Below are positions 34,079-42,870 of a DNA stretch of 47,329 bases, in pieces. Origin of the DNA: Caldivirga sp. UBA161. Its GTDB lineage: Archaea; Thermoproteota; Thermoprotei; Thermoproteales; Thermocladiaceae. The position numbers and the translations under genes were made by a program. Position 1 is the stretch's first letter, and each line of letters starts with the position of its first letter. Where the stretch lies: the NCBI RefSeq assembly GCF_002506515.1, contig NZ_DAXS01000007.1, positions 1,413 through 48,741 on the forward strand. Reading direction: 5' to 3'. The notes below the pieces were generated by a model, which was given only the letters and a program-made list of their open reading frames with translations, made no database searches and was not told the DNA's origin.

Positions 34079-34438
34079 ATGCAGCCTAAGACACCACGAG
34101 GAGCTTACTTGTTTTCATTGGCGGGTAGTATAATAATTCTAATCAGTGCAATTATTGAATTCGTGTTCTCAGCAGCGTTCACTTTCATACCATTTATTGG
34201 CTTAATAGGGATACCCATCGTTGTATTATCCATCATAGGGATCATAGTTAGCGTAGTAGCCCTAGTTCTATCAGCTAAGTTAGGTGGATTAACAAATGAG
34301 GATACTGTTCATGTAATAGGTGCAGTACTCCTAATCCTATCAATAGTAAGTTTCTTTACAGCACTAATGGGTGGCTTTGTATTGGGATTCCTACTACTGC
34401 TTATAGGTTCAATAATGGCCTTAACCTGGAAACCATAA
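34079..34438 (+). CDS. Small membrane protein, 119 aa
   Basis: Four hydrophobic helices are predicted (about 10-30, 34-65 as one long or two short, 78-95, 97-116) with few charges, apart from SAKLGGLTNEDTVH near residue 70. It resembles small archaeal membrane proteins of unknown function, with a DUF4064-like layout. A TATA-like gaatatttattaacc (about 34043-34057) precedes the ATG by about 28 bases. Role unknown. Confidence 0.6.
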   Translation: MQPKTPRGAYLFSLAGSIIILISAIIEFVFSAAFTFIPFIGLIGIPIVVLSIIGIIVSVVALVLSAKLGGLTNEDTVHVIGAVLLILSIVSFFTALMGGFVLGFLLLLIGSIMALTWKP

Positions 34439-34546
34439 TAAGGAATTTCTACGAATTACTTATAGTAGTATGCTTAATGAGGGTAATTATCCTAATGCGC
34501 TACTAATACTTAATGCATAAAAACAGCAAATCATTAGGGCTAACAT

Positions 34547-36241
34547 ATGGTATCTATAAAGGTTAAAATCAGGAGTAGTGATAGGTATGATGGCGTCTTA
34601 AATGCCACTCACAGGGCCTTCCTGAGATCAATCGGCCTAACTGATGAGGATATTGCCAAGCCCCTAATGGCTGTGGCAGTGGCTTGGAGTGAAGCTGGCC
34701 CATGCAATATACACACCCTTCAATTAGCATCATACGTTAAGGAGGGTATTAAGGCTGGTGGTGGTACTCCATTAACTGTACCCACAATAGTTGTTAATGA
34801 TAATATCAGCATGGGTACGGAAGGTATGAGGTATAGCCTAGTTAGTAGGGATGTTATAGCTGATACTATTGAGGCCCAGATTAATGCCCATGCCTTCGAC
34901 GGCTTCGTTGGTATTGGGGGATGTGATAAGACTACGCCAGGGTTATTAATGGCAATGGCTAGGTTAAACATACCATCAATATACCTTTACGGCGGATCTT
35001 CCGAGCCTGGCTTCTACGGTGGTAGGAAGTTAACCATAGAGGATGTTCATGAGGCTGTTGGAGCCTTCATAGCTGGTAAAATTACTGAGGATGAGTTATA
35101 TAATATTGAGTTAAACGCCCACCCAACCTACGGTACGTGCGCAGGTATGTTCACGGCCAATACTATGGCTGCGCTAACCGAGGCCTTAGGCATTGCCTTA
35201 CCTGGAAGTGCAACTCCCCCAGCAACATCGGCTAGGAGGATTATTTATGCCCGTGAAACAGGCTTAGCTTTAATGAAGGTTGCTGAGTTGGGGATTAAGC
35301 CAAGGGATATAATGACTTATGAAGCCTTCGAGAACGCTATAACAGTCTTAATGGCGGTAGGTGGATCAACGAATGCTATACTCCACTTACTGGCAATAGC
35401 CCATGAGGCTGGGGTAAAGTTAACCCTAGATGACTTCGATAGGATATCAAGGAAGGTACCCTACATAGCTGCCCTTAGACCCGGTGGTGACTACGTACCA
35501 GCTGAGTTGGATCAGGTTGGTGGAATACCGTTAGTAATGAGTAAGTTATTGAAGGCTGGCTTACTTAACGGTAAAGTAATCACAGTAACCGGTAAGACCC
35601 TTGAGGAGAACCTTAGGGACTACAAGATACCTAACGTTGAGCATAGTCACATAGTTAAGGACCCATCAACACCAATTAAACCGTGGGGTGGTATAAGGAT
35701 ACTTAAGGGTTCATTGGCGCCTGAGGGTGCTGTTGTTAAGGTTGCTGCAACCAACATAATGAAGTTTGAGGGTAAGGCTAAGCCATTTAATAGTGAAGTT
35801 GATGCATTCCAAGCAATAAGGAGGGGTGAAATTAAGCCTGGGGATGTCGTAATAATAAGGTACGAGGGACCTAAGGGTGGACCTGGCATGCCTGAAATGC
35901 TGAGGGTTACTTCAGCAATAGTGGGTGCTGGGTTAGGGCAGGATGTTGCCTTAGTTACTGATGGAAGGTTCAGTGGAGCAACCAGGGGATTAATGATTGG
36001 CCATGTTGCTCCAGAGGCTGCTGTAGGTGGGCCAATAGCGGTTGTTGAGGAGGGTGACGTGATTATAATAGATGTTGAAAATGGTAGACTTGACTTGAAA
36101 CTCCCTGAGGAGGAGATTAAGAGGAGACTAAGTAGGTGGCAGCCCCCGCCGCCAAGGTATAAGAGTGGGTTACTGGCTAAGTACGCCTCACTGGTATCCT
36201 CCGCATCAATGGGTGCGGTTACGTTACCTAGGATTCAGTAG
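34547..36241 (+). CDS. ilvD: Dihydroxy-acid dehydratase (IlvD/Edd family)
   Basis: This 564-residue iron-sulfur enzyme dehydrates 2,3-dihydroxy-isovalerate and the methylvalerate analogue in valine, leucine and isoleucine synthesis. Cysteines for the cluster are in EAGPCNIHT, GIGGCDKTTPG and HPTYGTCAGMFTANTM. The C-terminal barrel has GPKGGPGMPEML and TDGRFSGATRGLMIGHVAPEA. In Sulfolobus a close homologue also dehydrates sugar acids such as gluconate, so dual use is possible. It is followed 39 bases later by an SDR sugar-dehydrogenase-like gene. Confidence 0.92.
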   Translation: MVSIKVKIRSSDRYDGVLNATHRAFLRSIGLTDEDIAKPLMAVAVAWSEAGPCNIHTLQLASYVKEGIKAGGGTPLTVPTIVVNDNISMGTEGMRYSLVSRDVIADTIEAQINAHAFDGFVGIGGCDKTTPGLLMAMARLNIPSIYLYGGSSEPGFYGGRKLTIEDVHEAVGAFIAGKITEDELYNIELNAHPTYGTCAGMFTANTMAALTEALGIALPGSATPPATSARRIIYARETGLALMKVAELGIKPRDIMTYEAFENAITVLMAVGGSTNAILHLLAIAHEAGVKLTLDDFDRISRKVPYIAALRPGGDYVPAELDQVGGIPLVMSKLLKAGLLNGKVITVTGKTLEENLRDYKIPNVEHSHIVKDPSTPIKPWGGIRILKGSLAPEGAVVKVAATNIMKFEGKAKPFNSEVDAFQAIRRGEIKPGDVVIIRYEGPKGGPGMPEMLRVTSAIVGAGLGQDVALVTDGRFSGATRGLMIGHVAPEAAVGGPIAVVEEGDVIIIDVENGRLDLKLPEEEIKRRLSRWQPPPPRYKSGLLAKYASLVSSASMGAVTLPRIQ

Positions 36242-36280
36242 ATTATTAAATAGTTAAAAGGGGTTAGGTTCTTTAATACT

Positions 36281-37189
36281 ATGAGCGGTAGGTTAAGTGG
36301 TAAGGTAGCTATAGTAACCGGGGGAGCTAGGGGTATTGGGGCTGCTGTGGCTTATAAGTTAGGGTTGGAGGGTGCTAAGGTGGTGATTGCTGATGTTCAT
36401 GAGGAGGCGGGTAAATGGAGGGAAGAGTGGCTTAGGAGTAATGGCGTGGATGCCTTTTTCGTTAAGGCTGATGTATCTGTTGAGGATGATGTTAAGAATA
36501 TGGTTAATGAGGCTGTTAAGAGGTTTAATGGGGTTGATATTTTAATTAATAATGCCGGAGTAGGCTTCAGTGGTAAGTCAATATTTGAGCAAAGCCTAGA
36601 TGAGTGGAATAGGGTAATATCAATTAACCTAACTGGCGTATGGTTATGCTCAAAGTATGCTGGGCAGGAGATGGCTAAACGTGGCGGTGGGGTCATTGTT
36701 AATATTGCCTCCACCAGGGCCTTTCAATCAGAACCCAACACTGAACCATACTCAGCATCAAAGGGCGGCATAATTGCATTAACCCATTCCCTAGCCATTA
36801 GCCTATCTAAGTATAGGATTAGGGTAGTATCAGTGGCGCCAGGTTGGATAGACACCTCTGAGTGGCAATACCCACCTAGGAAGCCATCATTAAATCCCCT
36901 TGACCATGCTCAGCACCCGGCGGGTAGGGTTGGTAATCCAATGGATGTGGCTAATCTTATAGCCTTCCTGGCATCTGATGATGCATCATGGATAACGGGG
37001 GTTAACTTCACTATTGATGGTGGGATGACTGTTAAGATGATTTACATGGATCCAGACGTGTTAGGGAACTCAATAGGGACAATGGTTCAAGACTCTGAAT
37101 TAGGGGAATTAATAATAAGGGCATTAATGAGTGGTGAAGCTAAGTTAATGGAATTAAAGAGGGCAATTAAGGCACTGCTTAGTTCATAA
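36281..37189 (+). CDS. Short-chain dehydrogenase/reductase
   Basis: This 302-residue classical SDR has the cofactor loop VTGGARGIGAAVAYKLG (TGxxxGxG), NNAGVG, catalytic serine in IVNIASTRAF, and YSASKGG with the tyrosine and lysine. The aspartate after strand 2 (VVIADVHEEAG) suggests preference for NAD. The end, after ITGVNFTIDGGMTVKMIYMD, carries about 45 extra helical residues compared with usual 250-260-residue members. Similar archaeal enzymes act on sugars such as glucose or xylose, but substrate is not deducible. It likely shares a transcript with ilvD. Confidence 0.85.
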   Translation: MSGRLSGKVAIVTGGARGIGAAVAYKLGLEGAKVVIADVHEEAGKWREEWLRSNGVDAFFVKADVSVEDDVKNMVNEAVKRFNGVDILINNAGVGFSGKSIFEQSLDEWNRVISINLTGVWLCSKYAGQEMAKRGGGVIVNIASTRAFQSEPNTEPYSASKGGIIALTHSLAISLSKYRIRVVSVAPGWIDTSEWQYPPRKPSLNPLDHAQHPAGRVGNPMDVANLIAFLASDDASWITGVNFTIDGGMTVKMIYMDPDVLGNSIGTMVQDSELGELIIRALMSGEAKLMELKRAIKALLSS

Positions 37190-37244
37190 CTCATGGTTAA
37201 ACCCTGTGCGGAAAGTATATTAAGTGAATTAATGATACTTAACT

Positions 37245-37592
37245 ATGGCTGGATTCAAAGGCTACGTGGTTAGCAAAACACTGATAATGGATCCCTTCGG
37301 TGGGAAGATGTTTAAGATCGATATTGTTGAGGAGAGGGAGAACCCTGGATTAGTGGCTACTGGTTCCGGTGAGTCATCAGCATTGAGTAGGGATATGCTG
37401 GAAATGATGCAGAATATCTTTAGGTCAATACCAATGCTTGGCCAAATGATTGGCGGTAAGGTACCGATACCTAGGGTAACGTTAATGCTGACTGAGGAGG
37501 AGATGGATGAGTTGGGTGGGAAGATGGATGTTGGCGAGTACGTTTACGTTAAGATACAGGGAGGGAAAATAACTATTGAGAAGGAGCAGTAA
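37245..37592 (+). CDS. Conserved small protein, possibly arcadin-1-like
   Basis: The 115-residue soluble protein alternates strands and one methionine-rich helix (about 45-70, LSRDMLEMMQNIFRSIPMLG). The layout is GYVVSKTLIMDPFGGKMFKI at the start and PRVTLMLTEEEMDELGGKM then EYVYVKIQGGKITI at the end. Size and pattern recall arcadin-1, a small protein encoded with the actin homologue crenactin in Thermoproteales, but I am working from memory and no crenactin gene is in the window. It lies just upstream of the eS1 gene, which has its own TATA element. Confidence 0.5.
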   Translation: MAGFKGYVVSKTLIMDPFGGKMFKIDIVEERENPGLVATGSGESSALSRDMLEMMQNIFRSIPMLGQMIGGKVPIPRVTLMLTEEEMDELGGKMDVGEYVYVKIQGGKITIEKEQ

Positions 37593-37635
37593 TGCCCTTA
37601 TGGTAAAGTTTTTAAACTAAGACTATGTAGGTTAA

Positions 37636-38304
37636 ATGATGGCTCAAGCTCAACAAGCGGCTACACAGCAGAGGATACCATTGGGGAAGTGGGCGTTTAA
37701 GAAATGGCTAACCGTCTATACACCAGCATTCTTAGGGGCTCAGGCTATAGTTGAGATTCCAGTTGATGAACCCTCTAAGGCTATAGGTAGGAATGTTGAG
37801 ACGACGCTATATGACTTAACTAAGGATTTATCACACATTAACGTTAAGCTGAGGTTCAGGGTTAGTGGTGTTGATGGTGATAGGGCCTTAACTCAATTTA
37901 ATGGAATGGAGTTAACAAGGGATTATGTTAGGAATCTTGTTAGGAGAGGTTCAAGTAAGGTAATGGTAATTAAGGATGTAACAACCAAGGATGGTGGGAG
38001 ATTAAGGATGGAGATTTTAGCAATAACCACGTATAGGTGTACTAGGACTCATAAGCATTTAATAAGGAGGTCAATAATGGATAGGTTAGATAAGTTAAGT
38101 CAGGAAATGGACTTTGATTCATTGATCAGGGATTCAATAATGGGTAAGATGCAGGTGGATTTATTTAATGTAGCCAAGAGGATATATCCACTTAGGAAGG
38201 TTGAAGTCATTAAGATTAAGGTGCTTGAATATCCAAAGAAGCCTGAGGCAAAGCCTCAAAAGGAGGCGGTTAAGGTAATTCAGGAGGCTGCTCAACAGCA
38301 ATAG
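37636..38304 (+). CDS. rps3ae: 30S ribosomal protein eS1 (S3Ae)
   Basis: This 222-residue protein is archaeal S1e/S3Ae of the small subunit platform. Typical segments are GKWAFKKWLTVYTPAFLGA near the start, IGRNVETTLYDLTKDLSHIN, and YRCTRTHKHLIRRSIMDRLD. The tail is Lys/Gln/Ala-rich. The start may be ATG 37636 or 37639. A TATA-like agtttttaaac (about 37605-37615) precedes it by about 25 bases, fitting a leaderless message. Confidence 0.95.
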   Translation: MMAQAQQAATQQRIPLGKWAFKKWLTVYTPAFLGAQAIVEIPVDEPSKAIGRNVETTLYDLTKDLSHINVKLRFRVSGVDGDRALTQFNGMELTRDYVRNLVRRGSSKVMVIKDVTTKDGGRLRMEILAITTYRCTRTHKHLIRRSIMDRLDKLSQEMDFDSLIRDSIMGKMQVDLFNVAKRIYPLRKVEVIKIKVLEYPKKPEAKPQKEAVKVIQEAAQQQ

Positions 38305-38440
38305 GTTTCATAGAAGTTAAATTTACCTTTCAACTTAATTAACCCTAATTCGCTACTAATGTGATGACGCATATTTAACTATATGGAATTAACTAACCTA
38401 AGTCGCAGTAAAGTTTTAATAATAATCCTTCAGAGTGTGA

Positions 38441-39352
38441 ATGATGGCTAGTACTTCAGCTGAGCAGCAGAGATATGTTAGGGTTAAGCCGTATCCAGAG
38501 TGGAAGGTTAAGGCGCTTAAGGAGCTTGAGGAATTAATCAAGAAGTATAGTGTAATAATGATATTTGACTTAAGGGGGTTACCCGCATCAATGCTTCACC
38601 AATACAGGAGGGTTTTAAGGGAGTATGGTGTTGTTAAGATCTTTAGAAATAAACTATTCATAATAGCCTTAAGGAGGGTTTATGGTGATTCAGTTAACAC
38701 TGAGGTTGAGAAGTATTTGAGTGGTGAGAATGGCTTCATATTCACTAATAAGAATCCCTTTGACCTTTACCGTATTATTGTAGATAATTCAGTTAGGAGA
38801 TACGCTAAGCCTGGTGACGTACTTCAATCCGATATAATTGTCCCAGCAGGTAACACTGGCATTAATCCAGGTCCTGTGTTAAGTAGGTTCAGTAAGCTTA
38901 AGATACCAACACAGATTAGGGATGGTAAAATATGGGTTGCCAGGGATACTCAAGTTGCTAAGCCTGGTGATACAGTCACCCCTGAGTTAGCTGATTTGCT
39001 TAGGTTAATTAACGTTAAGCCTGTTTATGAATCGCTTAAGGTTAAGGCAGTATTACTGAACGCTAAGTACATAATTAAGGGTGAGGAGTTAGCTATAGAC
39101 GTTAAGGCTTATGAGGATATGTTTAAGCAGGCTGCATCATGGGCGTTTAACCTTGCCGTCAACTCTGCATTACTAATTCCAGAAACGATAAGTGTGTTAA
39201 TAGGTAGGGCGGTGGTTGAGGCACGTAACCTAGCGTTAAATGCCAACATACCCACTGCTGAATCAATAGGCCTCATACTGGTTAAGGCTCAGTCTCAGGC
39301 TAATGCACTTGCAGCAGTCTTAACCAGTAAGGCGCCTGAATTAGGTAAGTGA
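38441..39352 (+). CDS. rpl10: 50S ribosomal protein uL10 (P0), lacking acidic tail
   Basis: uL10 forms the base of the ribosomal stalk that recruits translation factors. The 303-residue protein has the rRNA-binding domain (IMIFDLRGLPASMLHQYRR, KIFRNKLF), the inserted second domain (FSKLKIPTQIRDGKIWVARD), and the L12-binding helix spine near the end (GLILVKAQSQANALAAVLTS). It stops at KAPELGK, whereas archaeal P0 normally goes on with a charged hinge and a conserved hydrophobic C-terminal motif, about 335-345 residues in all. No such tail is encoded downstream in any frame. TATA-like aagttttaataa lies about 25 bases before the ATG. The last 12 bases overlap a convergent gene. Confidence 0.92.
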   Translation: MMASTSAEQQRYVRVKPYPEWKVKALKELEELIKKYSVIMIFDLRGLPASMLHQYRRVLREYGVVKIFRNKLFIIALRRVYGDSVNTEVEKYLSGENGFIFTNKNPFDLYRIIVDNSVRRYAKPGDVLQSDIIVPAGNTGINPGPVLSRFSKLKIPTQIRDGKIWVARDTQVAKPGDTVTPELADLLRLINVKPVYESLKVKAVLLNAKYIIKGEELAIDVKAYEDMFKQAASWAFNLAVNSALLIPETISVLIGRAVVEARNLALNANIPTAESIGLILVKAQSQANALAAVLTSKAPELGK

Positions 39353-39829
39353 TGTGCGGAGTATTAGGTTAATCCTACATTTAATATAATCGATAATATT
39401 CTTATCATGCTTAGCCAGCGTTATTAACCTAGCTAAGTCAATGATGTACACCCTATCATAATCTGGTAAATTACATATATTACCCATTAGGTAACCTAAG
39501 GCCTCATTAATCTTACCTTCATTAACCATGGTGAGGATTATAGGTAAAATACTCTTAATTTCACTACTTGCCTTTGGTTTAAAGTAAAGTAGGTAATTGT
39601 TTAATAATGGTTCACTTAACGCATTAACTTCACCCCTTAATATCCTACCTATAGTATCTTTTACCATGCTGCTGCATTGCTTATTCTTAACATTAGTTAA
39701 AATCTCCTTCAATGCGTCATTAATGCCAACTCCATTGCACATTAACTTAAGTAAGCCTTCCAACGCATTAATTAGCTCATCATTGCACTGCACCTGGGCA
39801 CCCCCTATGTTTAATTTATTAATGTTCAC
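39341..39829 (-). CDS. Hypothetical helical protein, 162 aa
   Basis: The family is not recognised. The sequence is almost all alpha-helical, with repeated leucine and isoleucine heptad-like spacing and four to five cysteines, and no membrane segment. It may be a helical-repeat or helical-bundle protein. Start at 39829 lies 18 bases downstream of the DtxR-type gene stop on the same strand, so the two are probably cotranscribed, which is the only functional hint. Its 3' end overlaps the rpl10 end by 12 bases. Confidence 0.6.
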   Translation of the reverse strand: MNINKLNIGGAQVQCNDELINALEGLLKLMCNGVGINDALKEILTNVKNKQCSSMVKDTIGRILRGEVNALSEPLLNNYLLYFKPKASSEIKSILPIILTMVNEGKINEALGYLMGNICNLPDYDRVYIIDLARLITLAKHDKNIIDYIKCRINLILRTSLT

Positions 39830-39847
39830 TTAATCCTTAAGGTAATG

Positions 39848-40495
39848 TTATTTTACCTCAGCCACCATTATCCCTGAGGCTATGGATTCATCCACAATTA
39901 TTTGCCTACCATTAACTTCAATAGTTACGTTACCCCTCCTCCTCCTTACAACTGTTAGCTTATCATTAATACTTAACTTATGTTGAATTAAGAAATTCAA
40001 TACATTTTTTGATTCAGCCACATTAGTTATAATTACGTTACCTGGATAAGACCTAGATAGCCTTATTCCCTCTGGTTTACCGGTTATTGGGTTGCCATGG
40101 GGGCATGTCATGGGCCTACCGAGCATATTGTATATTCGGTCAATTACAGCATCATTAGCGTGCTCTAATTCATGGGCATATATGTGAACCTCAAGTATGT
40201 TGAAGCCCAGTATACCTAAGAATATTTCAAGAATCCTATGTTTACTAAGCATTTTACTAGCTATTTCATCGCCACTATTGGTTAGTGAATACACGCCTCT
40301 ACTTAATTTAACAACGTAATTCTCGTTCTCTAAATGTTCTATTACCTTATGGGCTGTGGCAGGGGTTACACCAAGTTCATTAGCTATTAATGTTAATGAT
40401 GCCTCCCCATAGAAGTCATTAAACACTTTAATAGCCATTAAGTAATCCTCCTTAGCTATCTTAGTGCTCCTAACCCCCCTAATATCCTTCACCAC
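39848..40495 (-). CDS. DtxR/MntR-type metal-dependent regulator
   Basis: The 215-residue protein has an N-terminal winged helix (DYLMAIKVFNDFYGEASLTL, then LGVTPATAHKVIEHLENENYVV), a dimerisation and metal domain with HRILEIFLGIL, HIYAHELEHAND and CPHGNPIT, and a C-terminal SH3-like FeoA-type domain (KLTVVRRRRGNVTIEVNG). This is the full DtxR/IdeR layout. It likely senses iron or manganese and represses uptake genes; which genes it controls is not visible here. The TATA box tttttatagggtataaaa on the minus strand lies about 10-30 bases before the ATG and may be self-regulated. Confidence 0.88.
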   Translation of the reverse strand: MVKDIRGVRSTKIAKEDYLMAIKVFNDFYGEASLTLIANELGVTPATAHKVIEHLENENYVVKLSRGVYSLTNSGDEIASKMLSKHRILEIFLGILGFNILEVHIYAHELEHANDAVIDRIYNMLGRPMTCPHGNPITGKPEGIRLSRSYPGNVIITNVAESKNVLNFLIQHKLSINDKLTVVRRRRGNVTIEVNGRQIIVDESIASGIMVAEVK

Positions 40496-40642
40496 TATAG
40501 CTTAATTTTATACCCTATAAAAATAATGCACTAAAGTTTTAACCAAAGTGGAAAACAATTTAAAAATCAAGTCCCTAATTCATGAAGGGTACTTGCTTAA
40601 ATACTGTGAAAACGTTTAATTACCCCACTACGTCCTTAGAGT

Positions 40643-41818
40643 GTGGTGTATACGTTGACTGCCTTAGGCATACTTCAAGTGTTTCAAGTAACACCAGTGA
40701 GTAGCCAGAGTACTCAACAATACATACTATACAATATTATCCTCTTAATACTATGGTTCGGAGTCTTCCCATGGTTTTATGAAACATTCCAACTATGGAG
40801 GTACCAGTCACAGGTCAGTGGCTTCTTAAATAGGTTAAGGATCTCAATGAATAGCAATATTACGCAGGTATTAGACTTCATAGCAAATAGGGTTAATGAG
40901 GATAAAAGGCTAATAGAAAGTAGGATAAGGGATTTAATGGAAATGGTTATAATAGAACCAACTAGCATGGAACCCGAGGGTTTAGTTAGGAAGTATAAGG
41001 CCCTCATAAACTCATATAATGATAGGCTTGAGAAGGACGTCTCAAGGCTCATACCTGCCATAAGTAATAGTAGGCCCATTATCCAGAATTTCACTAATGT
41101 TGTTGATGTGTTGAGGGAGTTGAATTTCATATATAAGGTTATTGATCATTACTACAGGTTGGCAATGAAGTACAAGAGCTATTACCTGCTTATTCAATTG
41201 GCAGCAATATTACCATTATTAAAGGAGGAGATTGATGCATTAAATGGTTCAGTGCCAGCATTCCTGAAAGGGCAGCCTATTGGTGATTCAGCAGGGCCAT
41301 TAACCATCTTTAGGTTTAAGAACCTATGCAGTAACCTGGAGCCAATGGGTGATTCAGTTAAGGATACTTACATAGCCTCATGTAACTTTAAGGGTAGGAA
41401 AATATACTTAGTTAAGGCTGAAGGACCAGGTGGGACAGTGGGCCACTTGGATGATGCTATTAAGTACATTTATGAGAACATTAATGCTAGGCCAAGGCTA
41501 ATGATAACGATTGATGCTGCCTTAAAGCTGGAGGGTGAGGAGAGTGGGTCAATAGCTGAGGGGCTTGGTGTGGCTATGGGTGGTATTGGTGTTGAGAAGT
41601 TTAACATAGAGTCAATTGCAACTAAGTATAATACGCCTATTTACGCTATTTTAATAAAGATGAGCATGCCTGAGGCCCTCAATGCAATGACAAAGCCCAT
41701 TGATGAGGCTGTTAATAAGGTTATTGAAAGACTAGGTAAGGTAATTGACTCCTACTCGGATCCCAATGATGAAGTCATAATAGTGGGTGTTGGCAATACA
41801 ATTGGTGTTGCCCAGTGA
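40643..41818 (+). CDS. DUF1512 family membrane protein
   Basis: This 391-residue protein has one N-terminal membrane helix (about 27-50, YILYNIILLILWFGVFPWFY), then a long cytoplasmic part. The piece just after, YETFQLWRYQSQVSGFLNRL, matches the archaeal DUF1512 family as I recall it. The middle is helical, and the last 150 residues look like an alpha/beta domain (RKIYLVKAEGPGGTVGHLDDA, PRLMITIDAALKLEGEESGSI, EVIIVGVGNTIGVA). The gene starts GTG-GTG and is divergent from the DtxR gene. It is followed after 6 bases by a small membrane zinc-ribbon protein, so the pair probably works together. Function unknown. Confidence 0.72.
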   Translation: MVYTLTALGILQVFQVTPVSSQSTQQYILYNIILLILWFGVFPWFYETFQLWRYQSQVSGFLNRLRISMNSNITQVLDFIANRVNEDKRLIESRIRDLMEMVIIEPTSMEPEGLVRKYKALINSYNDRLEKDVSRLIPAISNSRPIIQNFTNVVDVLRELNFIYKVIDHYYRLAMKYKSYYLLIQLAAILPLLKEEIDALNGSVPAFLKGQPIGDSAGPLTIFRFKNLCSNLEPMGDSVKDTYIASCNFKGRKIYLVKAEGPGGTVGHLDDAIKYIYENINARPRLMITIDAALKLEGEESGSIAEGLGVAMGGIGVEKFNIESIATKYNTPIYAILIKMSMPEALNAMTKPIDEAVNKVIERLGKVIDSYSDPNDEVIIVGVGNTIGVAQ

Positions 41819-41824
41819 CCATTA

Positions 41825-42118
41825 ATGCTAATTAACATTGACTTATACACTGTGGTAATCCCAATACTGGTAACCATTGCAATTGCAGTAACGTTATTTT
41901 ACGTTACATCAAAGGACTTGAGAAATATCATGGCATCAACGGTTTCCCGAAGAATAAGCGAGTACACAACCCTTAAATGCCCAACATGTGGTTACGTTAA
42001 GGTTAGGGAATTTAGGCCAGGTGACTATGTTGGTAAGGTTGAGGAGGAAAAGTGCCCTAATGATGGATCAAACCTAGTGATAATGGGTATTAGTAAGGAG
42101 GCTTCAATTAATCAGTAA
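41825..42118 (+). CDS. Small membrane-anchored zinc-ribbon protein
   Basis: The 97-residue product has an N-terminal membrane helix (about 8-28, TVVIPILVTIAIAVTLFYV) followed by a compact zinc-ribbon-like part: KCPTCGYVKVREFRPGDYVG, then EKCPNDGSNL. The second knuckle has one Cys and an Asp or Asn instead of CxxC, so the zinc ligands would be three Cys plus another residue. It lies 6 bases after the DUF1512 gene, which suggests a two-subunit membrane complex. The 3' end overlaps the rps8 3' end by 7 bases. Confidence 0.7.
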   Translation: MLINIDLYTVVIPILVTIAIAVTLFYVTSKDLRNIMASTVSRRISEYTTLKCPTCGYVKVREFRPGDYVGKVEEEKCPNDGSNLVIMGISKEASINQ

Positions 42119-42504
42119 ACGTAAGCTACTAAAATACCCCCAACCTTATTTTCCCTAGCCTCCAAGTGGGATATCACTCCCTTAGATGTTGTTAATATTA
42201 GTATACCCACTTGCCTAGCCGGTAGGTACTTCTCCTCCCACTTCTGCAGTTCATTAACCTTAACATGGAACCTGGGCTTAATGGCGCCAATATCATTTAT
42301 CTTACCTAGTAATTGAACAACGTACTTACCACCTCTCCCATCGTAAACATACTCAAATTCACCAACATAACCATACCTCTGCATAACCCTTAGCACATTA
42401 CCAATTAGCTTCGAAGACGGCCAAATAATAACCTGCCTATCACCCCTGGACTCCGCATTCTTTATGCTTATCAACGCGTTAGATAAGACATCAAGCATGA
42501 CCAT
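42112..42504 (-). CDS. rps8: 30S ribosomal protein uS8
   Basis: This 130-residue uS8 binds central-domain 16S rRNA. Family segments are MLDVLSNALISIKNAESRGDR at the start, KLIGNVLRVMQRYGYVGEFEY, and the C-terminal LPARQVGILILTTSKGVISH. In most archaea it lies in the spc-like operon between uS14 and uL6. Here it stands alone, with neighbours unrelated to the ribosome, though the endonuclease subunit gene upstream is also RNA-related. TATA-like ttatatatagg on the minus strand (about 42522-42532) sits 20-25 bases before the ATG. Confidence 0.95.
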   Translation of the reverse strand: MVMLDVLSNALISIKNAESRGDRQVIIWPSSKLIGNVLRVMQRYGYVGEFEYVYDGRGGKYVVQLLGKINDIGAIKPRFHVKVNELQKWEEKYLPARQVGILILTTSKGVISHLEARENKVGGILVAYVY

Positions 42505-42576
42505 GTGTCCTCAGCCCCAGCCCCCTATATATAAGCGTTTCCGTACTATGCACCAGCATTAGTATTCCCTATTAAA

Positions 42577-42870
42577 CTAGCACTCAAGCCTATTTAATGA
42601 TTTAACCAAGTCATTAAAGCTGCTATATGATGCAACAACCTTATCACCACATATCACATCTATCCTCTCTACATGATACGTATCAAGCACCACATGTGGC
42701 GGCTTCTGGAAGGCCCTACTCCAAGGTATCTTTAAACCCTCCATGTTAATTGCCTTGATTTCACCATCAATCATAATGAAGTTCTTAATCCCCCTAAACT
42801 TCACTAGAACCTTAATTCTCCTAGTCCTTGATGCATCTATTACCTGCTCAAGGTCCCTTAAGCTCACCAA
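42577..42870 (-). CDS. Hypothetical protein, 97 aa
   Basis: The family is not recognised. It is small and basic, with strands in the middle (RRIKVLVKFRGIKNFIMIDG, then EIKAINMEGLKIPW) and at HVVLDTYHVERIDVICGDKV, and a helix at the end. The layout might suggest a small beta-barrel RNA-binding fold, but this is only an impression. It overlaps the end of the tRNA-splicing endonuclease subunit gene by 23 bases, so it is very likely translated from the same mRNA and may have an RNA-related role. Confidence 0.6.
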   Translation of the reverse strand: MVSLRDLEQVIDASRTRRIKVLVKFRGIKNFIMIDGEIKAINMEGLKIPWSRAFQKPPHVVLDTYHVERIDVICGDKVVASYSSFNDLVKSLNRLEC

